A DNA stretch of 64,000 nucleotides from NCBI GenBank assembly GCA_910575565.1, contig CAJTFL010000002.1:1-64000 (forward strand), given 5' to 3'. The notes below the pieces were generated by a model. The model was given only the letters and a program-made list of their open reading frames with translations, was not told where the DNA came from and searched no databases. The stretch's first letter is position 1. Each line of letters opens with the position of its first letter. Of the stretch, positions 7,578 through 17,208 are shown one piece after another. A program made the position numbers and the translations under genes. The DNA comes from Lachnospiraceae bacterium (lineage in GTDB: Bacteria > Bacillota > Clostridia > Lachnospirales > Lachnospiraceae).

Positions 7578-8474
7578 TTGGATGAGCATTATGTAGACCG
7601 CGAATATAAAAATAATGTCTTTTGCGACTTATTTTCCGAAAAAAGAAACGCACTTTCCCTTTATAATGCACTTAACCACACCCACTATGAAAATGCGGAG
7701 GAACTGGAAATCGTCACCCTTTCCGATGTGATCTTCATGCAGCAGAAAAACGATGTTTCCATCATGTTCCAAAATATTCTGACCTTATGGGAGCACCAAA
7801 GCACCCTTAACTTTAATATGCCACTGCGCGGGCTGATCTATTTTGCCCGCAACATTGACGGGATCTTAAAGTCCAGGGGCATTACACTGTATGGAAAAAA
7901 GCTGGTAAAAATCCCTTCGCCGGATTATTACGTCCTTTATAACGGGACGGAGACAGCTCCCGACAGGCAGGACTTAAGGCTCTCGGATTCCTTCATCACA
8001 CCGAAGGAAGGGTATGAATGGACAGCCCATATGCTGAACATCAATGCAGGGCATAACCTGGAACTTCTGGATATGTGCCCGCCGTTAAAGGGCTACGCCC
8101 TCCTGGTGCAGTATACTCGCAATTTCCAGGCAAATGGCATTGAACTGAAGGAAGCCATTGGAAAGGCCATCAACCAATGCATCCGGGAAAACCATCTGAA
8201 AAGTTATCTCTTAAAAAAGAAAGCCGAGGTGAATTTAATGCTATTGACCGAGTTTAACCAGGAGGCATTTGCCAGGGCGATACGGAATGAAGGTATTGAG
8301 GAAGGATTTGAAAAGGGGATCGAAAAAGGGATTGAAAAGGGAATTGAAAAAGGAGAGAGCCGCCTAAACCAGCTTAACTTCCATCTCATTTCTGATAAAC
8401 GTTTTGATGATTTGGCACGTGCTACAAACGACAGGCAATACCAGGCGCAGCTGTATAAGGAGTATGGCTTATAA
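7578..8474 (+). CDS. Rpn/YhgA-like PD-(D/E)XK nuclease family protein
   Basis: This 298-residue protein belongs to the Rpn (recombination-promoting nuclease) group. It has the typical opening DREYKNNVFCDLFSEKRNAL and a core with D59 and E72-x-Q74 (WEHQST), which fit the PD-(D/E)XK metal site. It also has the family phrase FNMPLRGLIYFAR. The C-terminal region repeats EKGIEKG three to four times (about 246-264), a hallmark of these proteins. The start is TTG, 9 bp after AGGAGG; the nearby ATG is out of frame. It sits at the left border of the AT-rich polysaccharide island. DNA cleavage is known for relatives; its role here is unknown. Confidence 0.85.
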   Translation: MDEHYVDREYKNNVFCDLFSEKRNALSLYNALNHTHYENAEELEIVTLSDVIFMQQKNDVSIMFQNILTLWEHQSTLNFNMPLRGLIYFARNIDGILKSRGITLYGKKLVKIPSPDYYVLYNGTETAPDRQDLRLSDSFITPKEGYEWTAHMLNINAGHNLELLDMCPPLKGYALLVQYTRNFQANGIELKEAIGKAINQCIRENHLKSYLLKKKAEVNLMLLTEFNQEAFARAIRNEGIEEGFEKGIEKGIEKGIEKGESRLNQLNFHLISDKRFDDLARATNDRQYQAQLYKEYGL

Positions 8475-8686
8475 AAGCCTACCATTTTCCTGGGAATGTT
8501 GCAAAACAGCTTGATGGTACAATATATAGTATTTAGAAATTTTTTTACCATAACATGATGTAAGCACTGCCTGCAATATTCCTAGGAAATCTTTATAAAT
8601 TCATACCCATCTCAATCTATTGAAAAATACCATTGAAAAAACAACAAACCGACATATCCTAGAAAAACTTTTGAAAATCATTATTT
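8475..8686. other. AT-rich intergenic border of the polysaccharide island
   Basis: Composition drops sharply in GC just after the Rpn stop codon. No gene, terminator with a clear stem or att-like direct repeat was found here. Confidence 0.5.
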
Positions 8687-9328
8687 TTATATTTTGCATT
8701 TTTCTACCGCAATTCCAATATTTTTCAACGCTTCTTTATATCCATTAATCACATCCTCTGAAATACCTTGATAATTTGGTATATGAATATCTTGATTTCC
8801 AGCATCAATTAATGATTTATATTTACTTATTCCCAAATTATGTTCTTTAATTAATAGTTTAACATCTACATAAAATAAATCAATATATTGAATTGCTGTT
8901 TTTAAATCACTACAAGCGACAAATAAACTCGTTTCTACAGCCATATGCACAGATTCAGCATATAGTTTTTCCATTAAAGGCTTTAATTGTTTCATTTGTA
9001 ATAAGCATTCCCCACCTGAAAATGTTACACCACCAGGAATTTTATTCAAACAATCCCAAGTCTGTTGTTGACCTCTTGGTTTACTATCATAAAATTGCCT
9101 GTCTTTCATTAATTCAAAATAGAGTTCATCACAGCTGCAATATTTTCCATAAATTCCATTAACACCATCTTTCGTATAATTCTGTACTTTATCAACCAAA
9201 TTTTCGGGATTGCTGCACCATGGACAGCGCAGGGAACAACCTTTCAAAAACACAGTTGTACGAATCCCAGGGCCATCATACAATGAAAATCTTTGAATAT
9301 TTGTAATTAAAATATCTTTGTTCCTCAT
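8687..9328 (-). CDS. Radical-SAM glycyl-radical-type activase, internally shortened
   Basis: This 213-residue protein opens like pyruvate-formate-lyase activases: DGPGIRTTVFLKGC, then C31, C35 and C38 (CSLRCPWC) for the 4Fe-4S cluster, and FSGGECLL. After YVDVK (153-157) it passes almost at once to HNLGISKYKSL (163-173). In activases a motif of that kind (HxLGxxKY) lies near the end, roughly 70 residues later, so an in-frame internal deletion is likely and half of the barrel would be missing. It is the last gene of the polysaccharide operon, with no glycyl-radical enzyme nearby. It is probably inactive or altered. Confidence 0.72.
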   Translation of the reverse strand: MRNKDILITNIQRFSLYDGPGIRTTVFLKGCSLRCPWCSNPENLVDKVQNYTKDGVNGIYGKYCSCDELYFELMKDRQFYDSKPRGQQQTWDCLNKIPGGVTFSGGECLLQMKQLKPLMEKLYAESVHMAVETSLFVACSDLKTAIQYIDLFYVDVKLLIKEHNLGISKYKSLIDAGNQDIHIPNYQGISEDVINGYKEALKNIGIAVEKCKI

Positions 9329-9353
9329 TATCTATCCTCTGTCTGCACATAGA

Positions 9354-10802
9354 TCAGCGCAACACCTTCATCAATATTTTCTGTAAAATAATTTTCATAT
9401 TTCCAATAAAAAAACTATCTTTTAAAAAAATCAGCATCATTGAATAGGAACTCATACCAATAAACATAAGGATTAATGTATGAATAATTGAAGGAAAAAA
9501 GCAGCCTCGAACAATCCATAAAACCCCTGCCATCACTAATCCAGAGATATAATAATTCACTCCTGTTTTAAGAATTCTCCAAAATGAAAGTTCTTTCCTT
9601 ACTATAATTAACTGAACTCCAGCAATCACTGTCTCAGCAATTACTGATGCCACTGCCGCGCCAACCGATTGATACTGATGAATTAAAATTAAATTTAAAA
9701 TCAAATTTATACAAGAACCTATAATTACCGTTAACGTAAATAAATTTTGCCGTTTCGTTGGAATTAAATATTGCATTCCTGTCACATTATTAATTCCGAT
9801 AGATAGGATTAAGAATGCCAATATGTTAATCAAAGGAATTACCTTATCATATCCTCTCCCAAAAAACCATGGGACAAAATTATCGGATATCATAATCAAT
9901 CCAAAACACAAAGGAATCCCTAAAAACCAAACGAACCGATAACCTCGATACATCAACTCCCTAACTCTCTCAATTTCATCACTTTGAAATAATGCTCCTA
10001 TTCTAGGTATCATAACCGTTCCTAATGCTGCAACTGCTGTCAAAAGCATTTTTGAAATTTTAATTGCTTGTTCATAACAGCCATTTTCAAATGCATCTTG
10101 TGTTATAACCCCTATCATTGTCTTATCCAACACTGTATATATTTGAATTGCAATAGTCGGAATAAACAAGGAAATAACCGTTCTTATATTACTAAATGGA
10201 TGCAAATTTTTCAAATTTACCTTTTTTATATAGCGAAATAAATATCTCCATAATGAACAATTTCCCAAAAACAAGAAAAATGATAAGCCAAACGCATATT
10301 TAACCACATCGGTTTCATCTTTAATAAAAATAAAAATGTACGTTATACTGATAATCTTAAACAATATATTTCGCGAAACAATAATTCCAAACTCTTCCAT
10401 CCCCCGAAAAAACCAAGTTGCATCCGCTATCACTGCAATAATATTGAACATGAGAACACTAAATATTGCCGCATTTTTTTGTAAAGGAACATATATTAAA
10501 TACGCAGCCAAAGCTAATCCCGCAGTACAAATCTCTAAAAGCTTCGTATTCCAAAATACTTGACTGCGTTTTTCCAGGGAGCCTTGTACATAGGAAATCT
10601 CTCGCTGCCCATACGTTGTAATCCCTAATGTGCCAAATAAAGTAAAATATGAAACCACTGATTCTGCATAGCTTATCGTGCCAATTCCTCTCGCCCCTAA
10701 TATCCTAGATAAATACGGGGTCGTAATCAATGACGCAATTAAAAGCAACATCTGATAAATTAAATTGTAAAAATAATTTCTTTTAATACTTTTGCGAATC
10801 AT
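9354..10802 (-). CDS. Wzx-type polysaccharide flippase (MATE/MOP superfamily)
   Basis: This 482-residue integral membrane protein has about 12-14 predicted helices. It starts with the typical NLIYQMLLLIASLITTPYLSRILGARGIG. It would move lipid-linked repeat units across the membrane. The ATG is preceded by AAGAGG. It lies downstream of a decayed gene and upstream of the radical-SAM gene in the leftward operon. Together with the polymerase at 13497 it indicates Wzx/Wzy-dependent assembly. Confidence 0.9.
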   Translation of the reverse strand: MIRKSIKRNYFYNLIYQMLLLIASLITTPYLSRILGARGIGTISYAESVVSYFTLFGTLGITTYGQREISYVQGSLEKRSQVFWNTKLLEICTAGLALAAYLIYVPLQKNAAIFSVLMFNIIAVIADATWFFRGMEEFGIIVSRNILFKIISITYIFIFIKDETDVVKYAFGLSFFLFLGNCSLWRYLFRYIKKVNLKNLHPFSNIRTVISLFIPTIAIQIYTVLDKTMIGVITQDAFENGCYEQAIKISKMLLTAVAALGTVMIPRIGALFQSDEIERVRELMYRGYRFVWFLGIPLCFGLIMISDNFVPWFFGRGYDKVIPLINILAFLILSIGINNVTGMQYLIPTKRQNLFTLTVIIGSCINLILNLILIHQYQSVGAAVASVIAETVIAGVQLIIVRKELSFWRILKTGVNYYISGLVMAGVLWIVRGCFFPSIIHTLILMFIGMSSYSMMLIFLKDSFFIGNMKIILQKILMKVLR

Positions 10803-10817
10803 AAAATACCTCTTAAG

Positions 10818-11418
10818 CTATGCTGCCGCTTCATTTTCTAATGCCCTTTTAATTAATAATTCTTTATATTCATCTGGCAAATCATTAAAATATGCACTAA
10901 ACCCCAAACTCGAACGATTAAATTCGGAAACATAGCTGGAGCTTTCTTTGCCACAATCAAAGTTTGACTATCTACAACATTTCAATCTTTTCTATACCAT
11001 GTTCAGACAATAATAAAACTAAAGGCTTGGCAAAATTAATTACCTTGATATTATTTTGATCACAGCTATTTCCTGCAATCAATGGTTCCATCGCCTTAAT
11101 TGCTTCCCCATATTGGACATTAAGGCCAGCATTCTTCTTAACTCACTCTAAATACATCTGCAATGCACTAACAACTGCTTTTTCCTGATTGGTATAGGCG
11201 GAGTCCAAATGCGTATCCATTTTCAATAAATCGTCTATGGAAAAATTGACTACCATATCATACTCTATCGTATAATTATCCAAAATCCTATTTTTTAACT
11301 CCACTGTTTTAAAACAATCAATAGCATAAAAAAATCTTGAATCCTGAATTGGCGTTATATCTATAGAAGCAGCTAATTTTTTAAATTGCAAAGCCTTATT
11401 GCCAGAAAAAGATATCAT
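10818..11418 (-). pseudogene. Broken gene of unknown function in the polysaccharide operon
   Basis: An intact frame from 11418 encodes 91 residues to a TGA at 11143-11145. The same frame then continues sensibly for about 56 codons (for example GEAIKAMEPLIAGN) to a TAG. The next parts lie in two other frames, ending in CGKESSSYVSEFNRSSLGF and LPDEYKELLIKRALENEAAA. Together these suggest one about 200-residue protein split by a nonsense change and at least two frameshifts. I do not recognise the family. A nonsense TGA is more likely than selenocysteine because further lesions follow. Confidence 0.55.
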
Positions 11419-11459
11419 TCGTATTCTATGGTAATTTTTTACACAAAAACAAAATTTGT

Positions 11460-11570
11460 TTATTTTATGTTCTTAGCTATAAAACTTGTATAAATCCCAG
11501 CCAAAAATAAAATTTTTAAATAGTCAATTTCTTTTAGCCTTTTTTTAATTTTACTCGTCAATTTACTCAT
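11460..11570 (-). CDS. Tiny ORF, possible N-terminal remnant of a tailoring enzyme
   Basis: The 36 codons start at 11570 (MSKLTSKIKKRLKEIDYLKI) and end at 11460. The basic N-terminus and LKEIDYLK are reminiscent of the first residues of some acyltransferases in polysaccharide loci, but this is only an impression. No strong RBS is present. The 11419-11623 gap holds nothing else I can name. Confidence 0.2.
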   Translation of the reverse strand: MSKLTSKIKKRLKEIDYLKILFLAGIYTSFIAKNIK

Positions 11571-11623
11571 CTATGATTCACCTAAATTCATTATCTGATT
11601 TTTGCTTTATTTACACTTAAACA

Positions 11624-12625
11624 CTATAAAAATATGTAACTTAAATCATTTACAAACTTTTCCTTTTCCGATTTAATCAACTCGCGATAATCTTCAAACT
11701 TTCTAGCTTCTACCGGATAATTTTTAATGCAAATATTTATTTTTTGTATAATTGATTGAATTTCTACTTTTTGCTCATCAAATTTAAACTCGTCTGGAAT
11801 CATCACATCCTGCTGATAATTTGCCGCTCCTTGCCTTCCTGTTATAATACAGCAGCCTGAAATAGCTGCTTCTCTAGGAATCCTATCTTTTCCAGGGTGA
11901 TTTCCAAAATCTACGTAGACCTTACTGCTCCTCATTATCTCTTGCACTTGCTTATTCGTCATATCTTTTAATGCCACCCAATTTAATTCCGGTGATTCAT
12001 CAATTAATTTTTTTGTAAACTTATATCCTTTTTTCGGATTATATAATACAATGTTTTCACGTTTATCTTTTAACATTTCCGATTTATTTTCAAAATAAAC
12101 ATCGTTAATATAATCGGACAGATATCGTATATTATCTTCACCTATTCCTTTACGCGCCAAAAAATCCATTGCATAATAAGATTGGCATAAATGCATATCT
12201 GCTAATTTAATGTAGCCACATTTGTTTCTTAATTTTCCCATTAATAAATTCTTTAACGCACTTTTAAATCCTTTTATCCTTTTCCTTGCAAAGAAACTAC
12301 TCTCTTGCAGAAAAAAGTCAACGCTTAACCACCAAATATATATTTTTAATCGTTTATATTTTTTTGCCTTCTTGTAATATATTTCTGGAAGAATCAAAAG
12401 ATTATTGACATTATCCTGGATATCCTCTTCTTTAATAGCAGAAGTAACCAGATATTTTTGAAAATCTGGAAATGCTGCTTTTCCATCTCCTTCATAATTC
12501 GTATATGCAAGATATGTTTCTATTCCCAATCGATTTAACTGATAGGTAAGCTGATGCAATAATTCTGTTCCTCCTGTTTTCGTATGAGAAGGACATAACA
12601 CAAATATTTTATTTCTTTTGTTCAT
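11624..12625 (-). CDS. Glycosyltransferase (GT-B-like)
   Basis: The protein has 333 residues. It opens with a GT-B-like nucleotide-fold start (IFVLCPSHTKTGGTELLHQL) and carries GKDRIPREAAISGCCIITGRQG (about 256-277), where the glutamate lies in the usual donor-binding position. It should add a sugar to the growing lipid-linked unit at the inner membrane face. Donor and acceptor are unknown. The ATG follows GAGGTG. Low-GC codon use matches the operon. Confidence 0.75.
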   Translation of the reverse strand: MNKRNKIFVLCPSHTKTGGTELLHQLTYQLNRLGIETYLAYTNYEGDGKAAFPDFQKYLVTSAIKEEDIQDNVNNLLILPEIYYKKAKKYKRLKIYIWWLSVDFFLQESSFFARKRIKGFKSALKNLLMGKLRNKCGYIKLADMHLCQSYYAMDFLARKGIGEDNIRYLSDYINDVYFENKSEMLKDKRENIVLYNPKKGYKFTKKLIDESPELNWVALKDMTNKQVQEIMRSSKVYVDFGNHPGKDRIPREAAISGCCIITGRQGAANYQQDVMIPDEFKFDEQKVEIQSIIQKINICIKNYPVEARKFEDYRELIKSEKEKFVNDLSYIFL

Positions 12626-12628
12626 TTT

Positions 12629-13513
12629 TCACCTCACATTTTTTACCAGGGTACATTTTACTTCTATTTCCAAAAGACGCATTATCATGATAACATATGC
12701 ACATAATATGCCAATTTTATTTATGTGCAGATATTTTTTCAAATAAATCTTTTGACTGTCCCAATCTAACTTCCATTTAGCTTTTATTGAAGAGTAACTT
12801 TTATTAATGCTTACCGAATGTAAATGCCAGTATTCAAAATCAGTTAATAAAATCACGTCATATTTATTCGTTTTTATTTTATGTCCAATTATATTTTCTT
12901 CATTAAACAAAAAAACTTCTTCATCAAATCCACCAATATCAATAAATTTATCCACATCTAATAAATATAGCGAACCTTGTACACATTCAACATTTATATT
13001 CTCTTTTGATTCTATATTGTAATATTGATAACCTACCCCCAAAAATTTTTCAGGGAATATTAAATCATGCATAATTATTTGATAATATGTAGGAATACGC
13101 CATGCCGTATTTTTGCACCGGTTTCCTAATTTGTCCGTCATAACACAAGAACAGATAATTGCCTTCTTCTCACTCATCATTTGCGAAAGCATAGCCAAAA
13201 TTGTCTGATTTTCAATATATGTATCTGGATTGCAAATCAATATATATTTACCGCCTAATTTTTCCCTGCAATATTTACAACCAAAGTTATTTCCATATCC
13301 ATATCCCCCATTAAAATCAGTCCGCAGAACAATTACTTTGCTATTTTCATGCATTTTTAACTTACCATAAGATTCATCTGTAGAACAATTATCCACAATA
13401 ACGATATATCTTATACAAGAATGAGATTCCATTAACTGCAAAAATCCAATGGTAGATTCACTATCATTATAATTTAATACTACAAGATCAACAAAACTAT
13501 CCTTTAACTGCAT
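12629..13513 (-). CDS. GT2-family glycosyltransferase
   Basis: The 294 residues from this start form a GT-A enzyme: VVLNYNDSESTIGFL, then VDNCSTDES and ICNPDTYI (the metal-binding DxD-like site), then FNEENIIG with late acidic residues. It resembles rhamnosyltransferase-like members of GT2. A start four codons earlier (13525) exists, but ATG 13513 has GGAG at the right distance. It overlaps the end of the polymerase gene, indicating coupling. Confidence 0.85.
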   Translation of the reverse strand: MQLKDSFVDLVVLNYNDSESTIGFLQLMESHSCIRYIVIVDNCSTDESYGKLKMHENSKVIVLRTDFNGGYGYGNNFGCKYCREKLGGKYILICNPDTYIENQTILAMLSQMMSEKKAIICSCVMTDKLGNRCKNTAWRIPTYYQIIMHDLIFPEKFLGVGYQYYNIESKENINVECVQGSLYLLDVDKFIDIGGFDEEVFLFNEENIIGHKIKTNKYDVILLTDFEYWHLHSVSINKSYSSIKAKWKLDWDSQKIYLKKYLHINKIGILCAYVIMIMRLLEIEVKCTLVKNVR

Positions 13514-14756
13514 TTTTTTCTCCATTCCCTGTAAAAATATAAATTAAATATAAAACACTAATCGCTGAATATAAAAAATTTGTATATAAACCATATACAC
13601 AAAACAGTAAAACTACGCCCCTTTGTAATACCGTTCCTTTTTTAATGTTTGATAAAATAGACCGAAAATAAATAAATGTTCCTATTATTCCATAACTGCA
13701 CAACAAACACGCTATCGTATTCATCTCGTCTGAATAGCTTTTATCCGTCAACACCATTATTTTATGCTCAACAATAAATTGCTGCAATTCACCTATTCCC
13801 GTTCCAAATATCTTATTTAATATAGGTAATCTAGACCAAACCAAAAATCCTCTTAGAATCCGGCGATTACCAGACGTATCATAAGCAGTATTTCCGATAT
13901 CCAAAATGCGTCCGGTTACATACGATACAAGCTGACTGTCACATATAATGACAGCTAAAACTGAGCATATTCCAATAACAATCAGAGAAGCTTTAAAAAA
14001 TTTATTTATACCCTTTCCATGATATAAGAAAATATAGTATAAAATGCATACTGCCAGCCCTATTAATCCTCCTGTAGAGTATGAAGAAAATATAGATGCA
14101 ATTAAAATAAAAATCCAAAAAAAATCCTTTTTTCTTTTCTCTGGTTTTAAAAGTACACTTAAAAGAACTAATAACATAAACATACTAAAATGTGCTGGTT
14201 CCAAAAAAAAAGCTGATGCACGGTATCCTGAATGTTTTGCCATGCGATGGTAATACGTCACATAATCATTATAATTTCCTATTGAATAATTTAATTTCAT
14301 AAAAGGAAGTAAAAAATAACTTTCCGCATCAAACAAACGATAGAATAATTGCTGCATTACAGCAATTACCGCAAGTACTTTTCCGGCTGCCACCATGCAT
14401 TTCTCAAAAACATGAATCTCAAAATGTTTTTTTGTTAAAAATAAAGAATAGGTAAAATATAAAGACAAATGGATACTTTTTGACAAAACATTTTTCAAAT
14501 CTATGTTATTTAAGCATAACACGATGCCCGGCAGCACGAGGAATACATATATCAGAAAATAAATATACTTTTTCTTGTTTGGTTGAATGGCACAGACACG
14601 GGAAGTCGTGCACCAAAGAAATGGCATAATTAATATTCCAATAAGATCACCTAACGGCAATATTATTTTATACACATTTAGAATCGGAAAAATCACCAGA
14701 AAAAAACAAAATCCATATATTCTTACCTGATTCTTCGACAACACCCATTTCTTCAT
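13497..14756 (-). CDS. O-antigen/EPS polymerase, Wzy-like
   Basis: This 419-residue membrane protein has about 10-12 helices and a long extracytoplasmic loop near the C-terminal half (about 285-355). That arrangement is typical of Wzy/O-antigen ligase-like proteins. Sequence conservation in the family is low, so the call rests on topology and context. A longer frame starts at 14810, but ATG 14756 is preceded by GGGGGA and avoids overlap with the upstream gene. It would join exported repeat units. Confidence 0.75.
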   Translation of the reverse strand: MKKWVLSKNQVRIYGFCFFLVIFPILNVYKIILPLGDLIGILIMPFLWCTTSRVCAIQPNKKKYIYFLIYVFLVLPGIVLCLNNIDLKNVLSKSIHLSLYFTYSLFLTKKHFEIHVFEKCMVAAGKVLAVIAVMQQLFYRLFDAESYFLLPFMKLNYSIGNYNDYVTYYHRMAKHSGYRASAFFLEPAHFSMFMLLVLLSVLLKPEKRKKDFFWIFILIASIFSSYSTGGLIGLAVCILYYIFLYHGKGINKFFKASLIVIGICSVLAVIICDSQLVSYVTGRILDIGNTAYDTSGNRRILRGFLVWSRLPILNKIFGTGIGELQQFIVEHKIMVLTDKSYSDEMNTIACLLCSYGIIGTFIYFRSILSNIKKGTVLQRGVVLLFCVYGLYTNFLYSAISVLYLIYIFTGNGEKNAVKG

Positions 14757-14781
14757 TACTGTTCCCCCACACCTGCTTCCT

Positions 14782-15981
14782 CTACAAATAACTAAGCATT
14801 CGCTTTTCATTAATAGCCGCTTCTTTTTTTAACCTTAATGAAATACATTCAAATAATTCTTTATCGTTCACCTTAACAGCCAAATCAATTATCCGATTTA
14901 ATTCCCTCATATCCAAATCAAATTCTTCAAAAAATCCTGATGTTTTTCTTATTCCAAATTTTGTGCAGTATTCACTCAGTCCATATTCTTCCAAAAGTTT
15001 AGATGTTTTTGGAGCATATGCAATCGCTGCCACAGGAATACCATGATACAAGGAAAAAGCAACCCCATGAAATCTCATGCTAACACACGCTTTGGCATAT
15101 TTAAACAATGCTCGCTTTTGAGAAAGTTTTAATGCATTTTCCTCACATACATAATAACTGCTTTTTAAACAGGGAACTATATCATTAATCAAATTACAAT
15201 CACTTAGATGAAAAAAAGGAAGAAAAACATTGATATATCCTAATTCCGCGCAATAATTGCATATACCGGAAATATGCAAGCATAGTTTTTCATACCTGTG
15301 ACCAATATAGGCATCTTTCATTTCTCTATCCGACCACGGGTTTGCCAAAGCCCAAATAATATAATTATTTTCTTTAATGTTTTTTTCAGCAATTATATTT
15401 TCCAACGAAAAATTTTTACGTTCAATATCTGTAGTTAAAGAAAATGTAATATCCGGAAAATATGTGACTTTTTCAGAAGGATAAAACTCATGAACTAAAT
15501 CATAAGAAAATTTGTTTCTAAAATTGATATAAACTGCCCTTTTGCATATTTGTCTCCATATCCATTTTGATATCTTTTTCCGTATATCGCATAAATCTAT
15601 TCCGTACACTTGTATAATTTTTACACCAAGGAACTTACACAATATAATGTCTGCCAAAACTTTCAAATAGCTTATGAAGGAATCATTTGGAAATAGACCT
15701 CCTCCTCCCAAAAGATACATATCGGCTTTAAAAAAAGCAAATATCCTACATTTTATTTTTTTTAAATAATTCATAAAATTCTTTTTCTCATTAAGATAAA
15801 TAACATTAAATTTTATTTTCGGGAATAATCTATAAAATTCTTCAAAATGAGAACCATCTGCCAATATCGTAATTTCAAAGGAGCGAAAATCTTTTTTCTT
15901 AAATGATTTAAGCAGTGCATATAAAATATAATCGTCCCCTAAATTTTTAACCCCGTAATATCCATTTATTACAATTTTCAA
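14782..15981 (-). CDS. Polysaccharide pyruvyltransferase family protein
   Basis: The protein has 399 residues. It has the CsaB/WcaK-type start GYYGVKNLGDDYILYALL, the glycine motif LGGGGLFPNDSF (about 91-102) and the C-terminal phrase SMRFHGVAFSLYHGIPVAAIAY. Family members add ketal pyruvate to sugars from phosphoenolpyruvate, giving an acidic polymer. The start is TTG with GGAGGAG 8 bp upstream. It overlaps the upstream gene by 4 bp. Confidence 0.85.
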   Translation of the reverse strand: MKIVINGYYGVKNLGDDYILYALLKSFKKKDFRSFEITILADGSHFEEFYRLFPKIKFNVIYLNEKKNFMNYLKKIKCRIFAFFKADMYLLGGGGLFPNDSFISYLKVLADIILCKFLGVKIIQVYGIDLCDIRKKISKWIWRQICKRAVYINFRNKFSYDLVHEFYPSEKVTYFPDITFSLTTDIERKNFSLENIIAEKNIKENNYIIWALANPWSDREMKDAYIGHRYEKLCLHISGICNYCAELGYINVFLPFFHLSDCNLINDIVPCLKSSYYVCEENALKLSQKRALFKYAKACVSMRFHGVAFSLYHGIPVAAIAYAPKTSKLLEEYGLSEYCTKFGIRKTSGFFEEFDLDMRELNRIIDLAVKVNDKELFECISLRLKKEAAINEKRMLSYL

Positions 15982-17207
15982 TATTGTTTCTCCTCCGCCT
16001 CATTTTTCAGGAAAAACATTCCATTTACTGCATCCTTCATTACAGACACATAATCTTTACCGATTTTTTCCCAAGTATAATTTTCGCAATAAATTTTATA
16101 CGCTTCTGACATTCTTTTTTTTGCTTCAGCAGTGGTTGCTAAACAATCAATACACTTATCTGCAAAGTCTGCCTCCTCATCCGCAATGGTAATCGTTTCG
16201 CCATCTGCATAAATTGTTCCCTCTACCCCAACCGATGTTGAAACAACCATTTTGCCATATCCTATAGCTTCTAATAACTTTACCTTTACTCCTCCGCCAT
16301 TTTTTAACGGTAAAACCACTAAATCTGCTTGTTCATAATATTGCCTCACGTTATCTACCATTCCAGTGACAATGACATTCTCTTTAGCAAGCTTTTGAAC
16401 TTTTACTAACGGCTCTTTACCTACAATATAAAACCTAACATTCCCATACCTTGCCTGAATTCTAGGTAAAATTTCATTTACAAACCACATAACTGCTTCA
16501 ACATTAGGCGCATATGACATTTTTCCTACAAAAATAATATTTTTTCTCTTACTTTGGTTTTCAATATTAGAAAGGATTTGTTTATCACTGCCCACTGGAA
16601 TTAATTTGCATTTTTCTTGTGAATAAAAATGATGTTCGATCGCAAAGCGCATATCTTTTTCCGATACAAAAGTAATTTTATCAAATTTAATTTTCAAGGA
16701 TATTTGTTTTTCATATATTTCCAATCGAAATGAATCAACCCAATACGCTATTTTCTTTAGCACATTCCGCTGACTGCTGGCTATCGTTTGATAAACTTTC
16801 CATTCTATATTATGTTCATTCAAAATGATTGGAATTGTCGTTTTGATTTTTAATAAATTTACACACATATGCGGAAAATCAACATTAATCAAATCTATAG
16901 CCTTCTCTTTGATACATCTTTCAATTTCCTTTTGCATATGGCTTATTTCTCTGGAGGCAACGGTATATGGATATTTTAATAGTTTATGCATAATTTTTAT
17001 TAAACTTCTTTCCCTTTTATAAGGATAAACTTCCTCACAATATTCTTTCAAATTCTTTGCATAACATAATTCTTCTTCATCATCATACAAATAAAACAGA
17101 TAAATTTTTTCTGTCTTTGACACCTGCTCCAATCGTTTAAATACCCCTAGCCTTCCTCCTGAATTTGCAGGGAGTACAGACTCTAATGTAATCCATAATA
17201 TATTCAT
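15978..17207 (-). CDS. GT4-family glycosyltransferase
   Basis: This 409-residue GT-B enzyme has an N-terminal acceptor domain (WITLESVLPANSGGRLG). The C-terminal donor domain has FVGKMSYAPNVEA and VVLPLKNGGGVKVKLLEAIG, containing the EX7E-like donor site. It acts on the cytoplasmic face. It is nearly adjacent to the next gene upstream, which encodes a similar enzyme, so the pair may be an old duplication. Sugar specificity cannot be read. Confidence 0.87.
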   Translation of the reverse strand: MNILWITLESVLPANSGGRLGVFKRLEQVSKTEKIYLFYLYDDEEELCYAKNLKEYCEEVYPYKRERSLIKIMHKLLKYPYTVASREISHMQKEIERCIKEKAIDLINVDFPHMCVNLLKIKTTIPIILNEHNIEWKVYQTIASSQRNVLKKIAYWVDSFRLEIYEKQISLKIKFDKITFVSEKDMRFAIEHHFYSQEKCKLIPVGSDKQILSNIENQSKRKNIIFVGKMSYAPNVEAVMWFVNEILPRIQARYGNVRFYIVGKEPLVKVQKLAKENVIVTGMVDNVRQYYEQADLVVLPLKNGGGVKVKLLEAIGYGKMVVSTSVGVEGTIYADGETITIADEEADFADKCIDCLATTAEAKKRMSEAYKIYCENYTWEKIGKDYVSVMKDAVNGMFFLKNEAEEKQY

Positions 17208-17208
17208 T

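Noticed and set aside
11143-11145. TGA read as selenocysteine
   Set aside because: Further stops and frameshifts follow, and no SECIS-like hairpin or redox context is visible.
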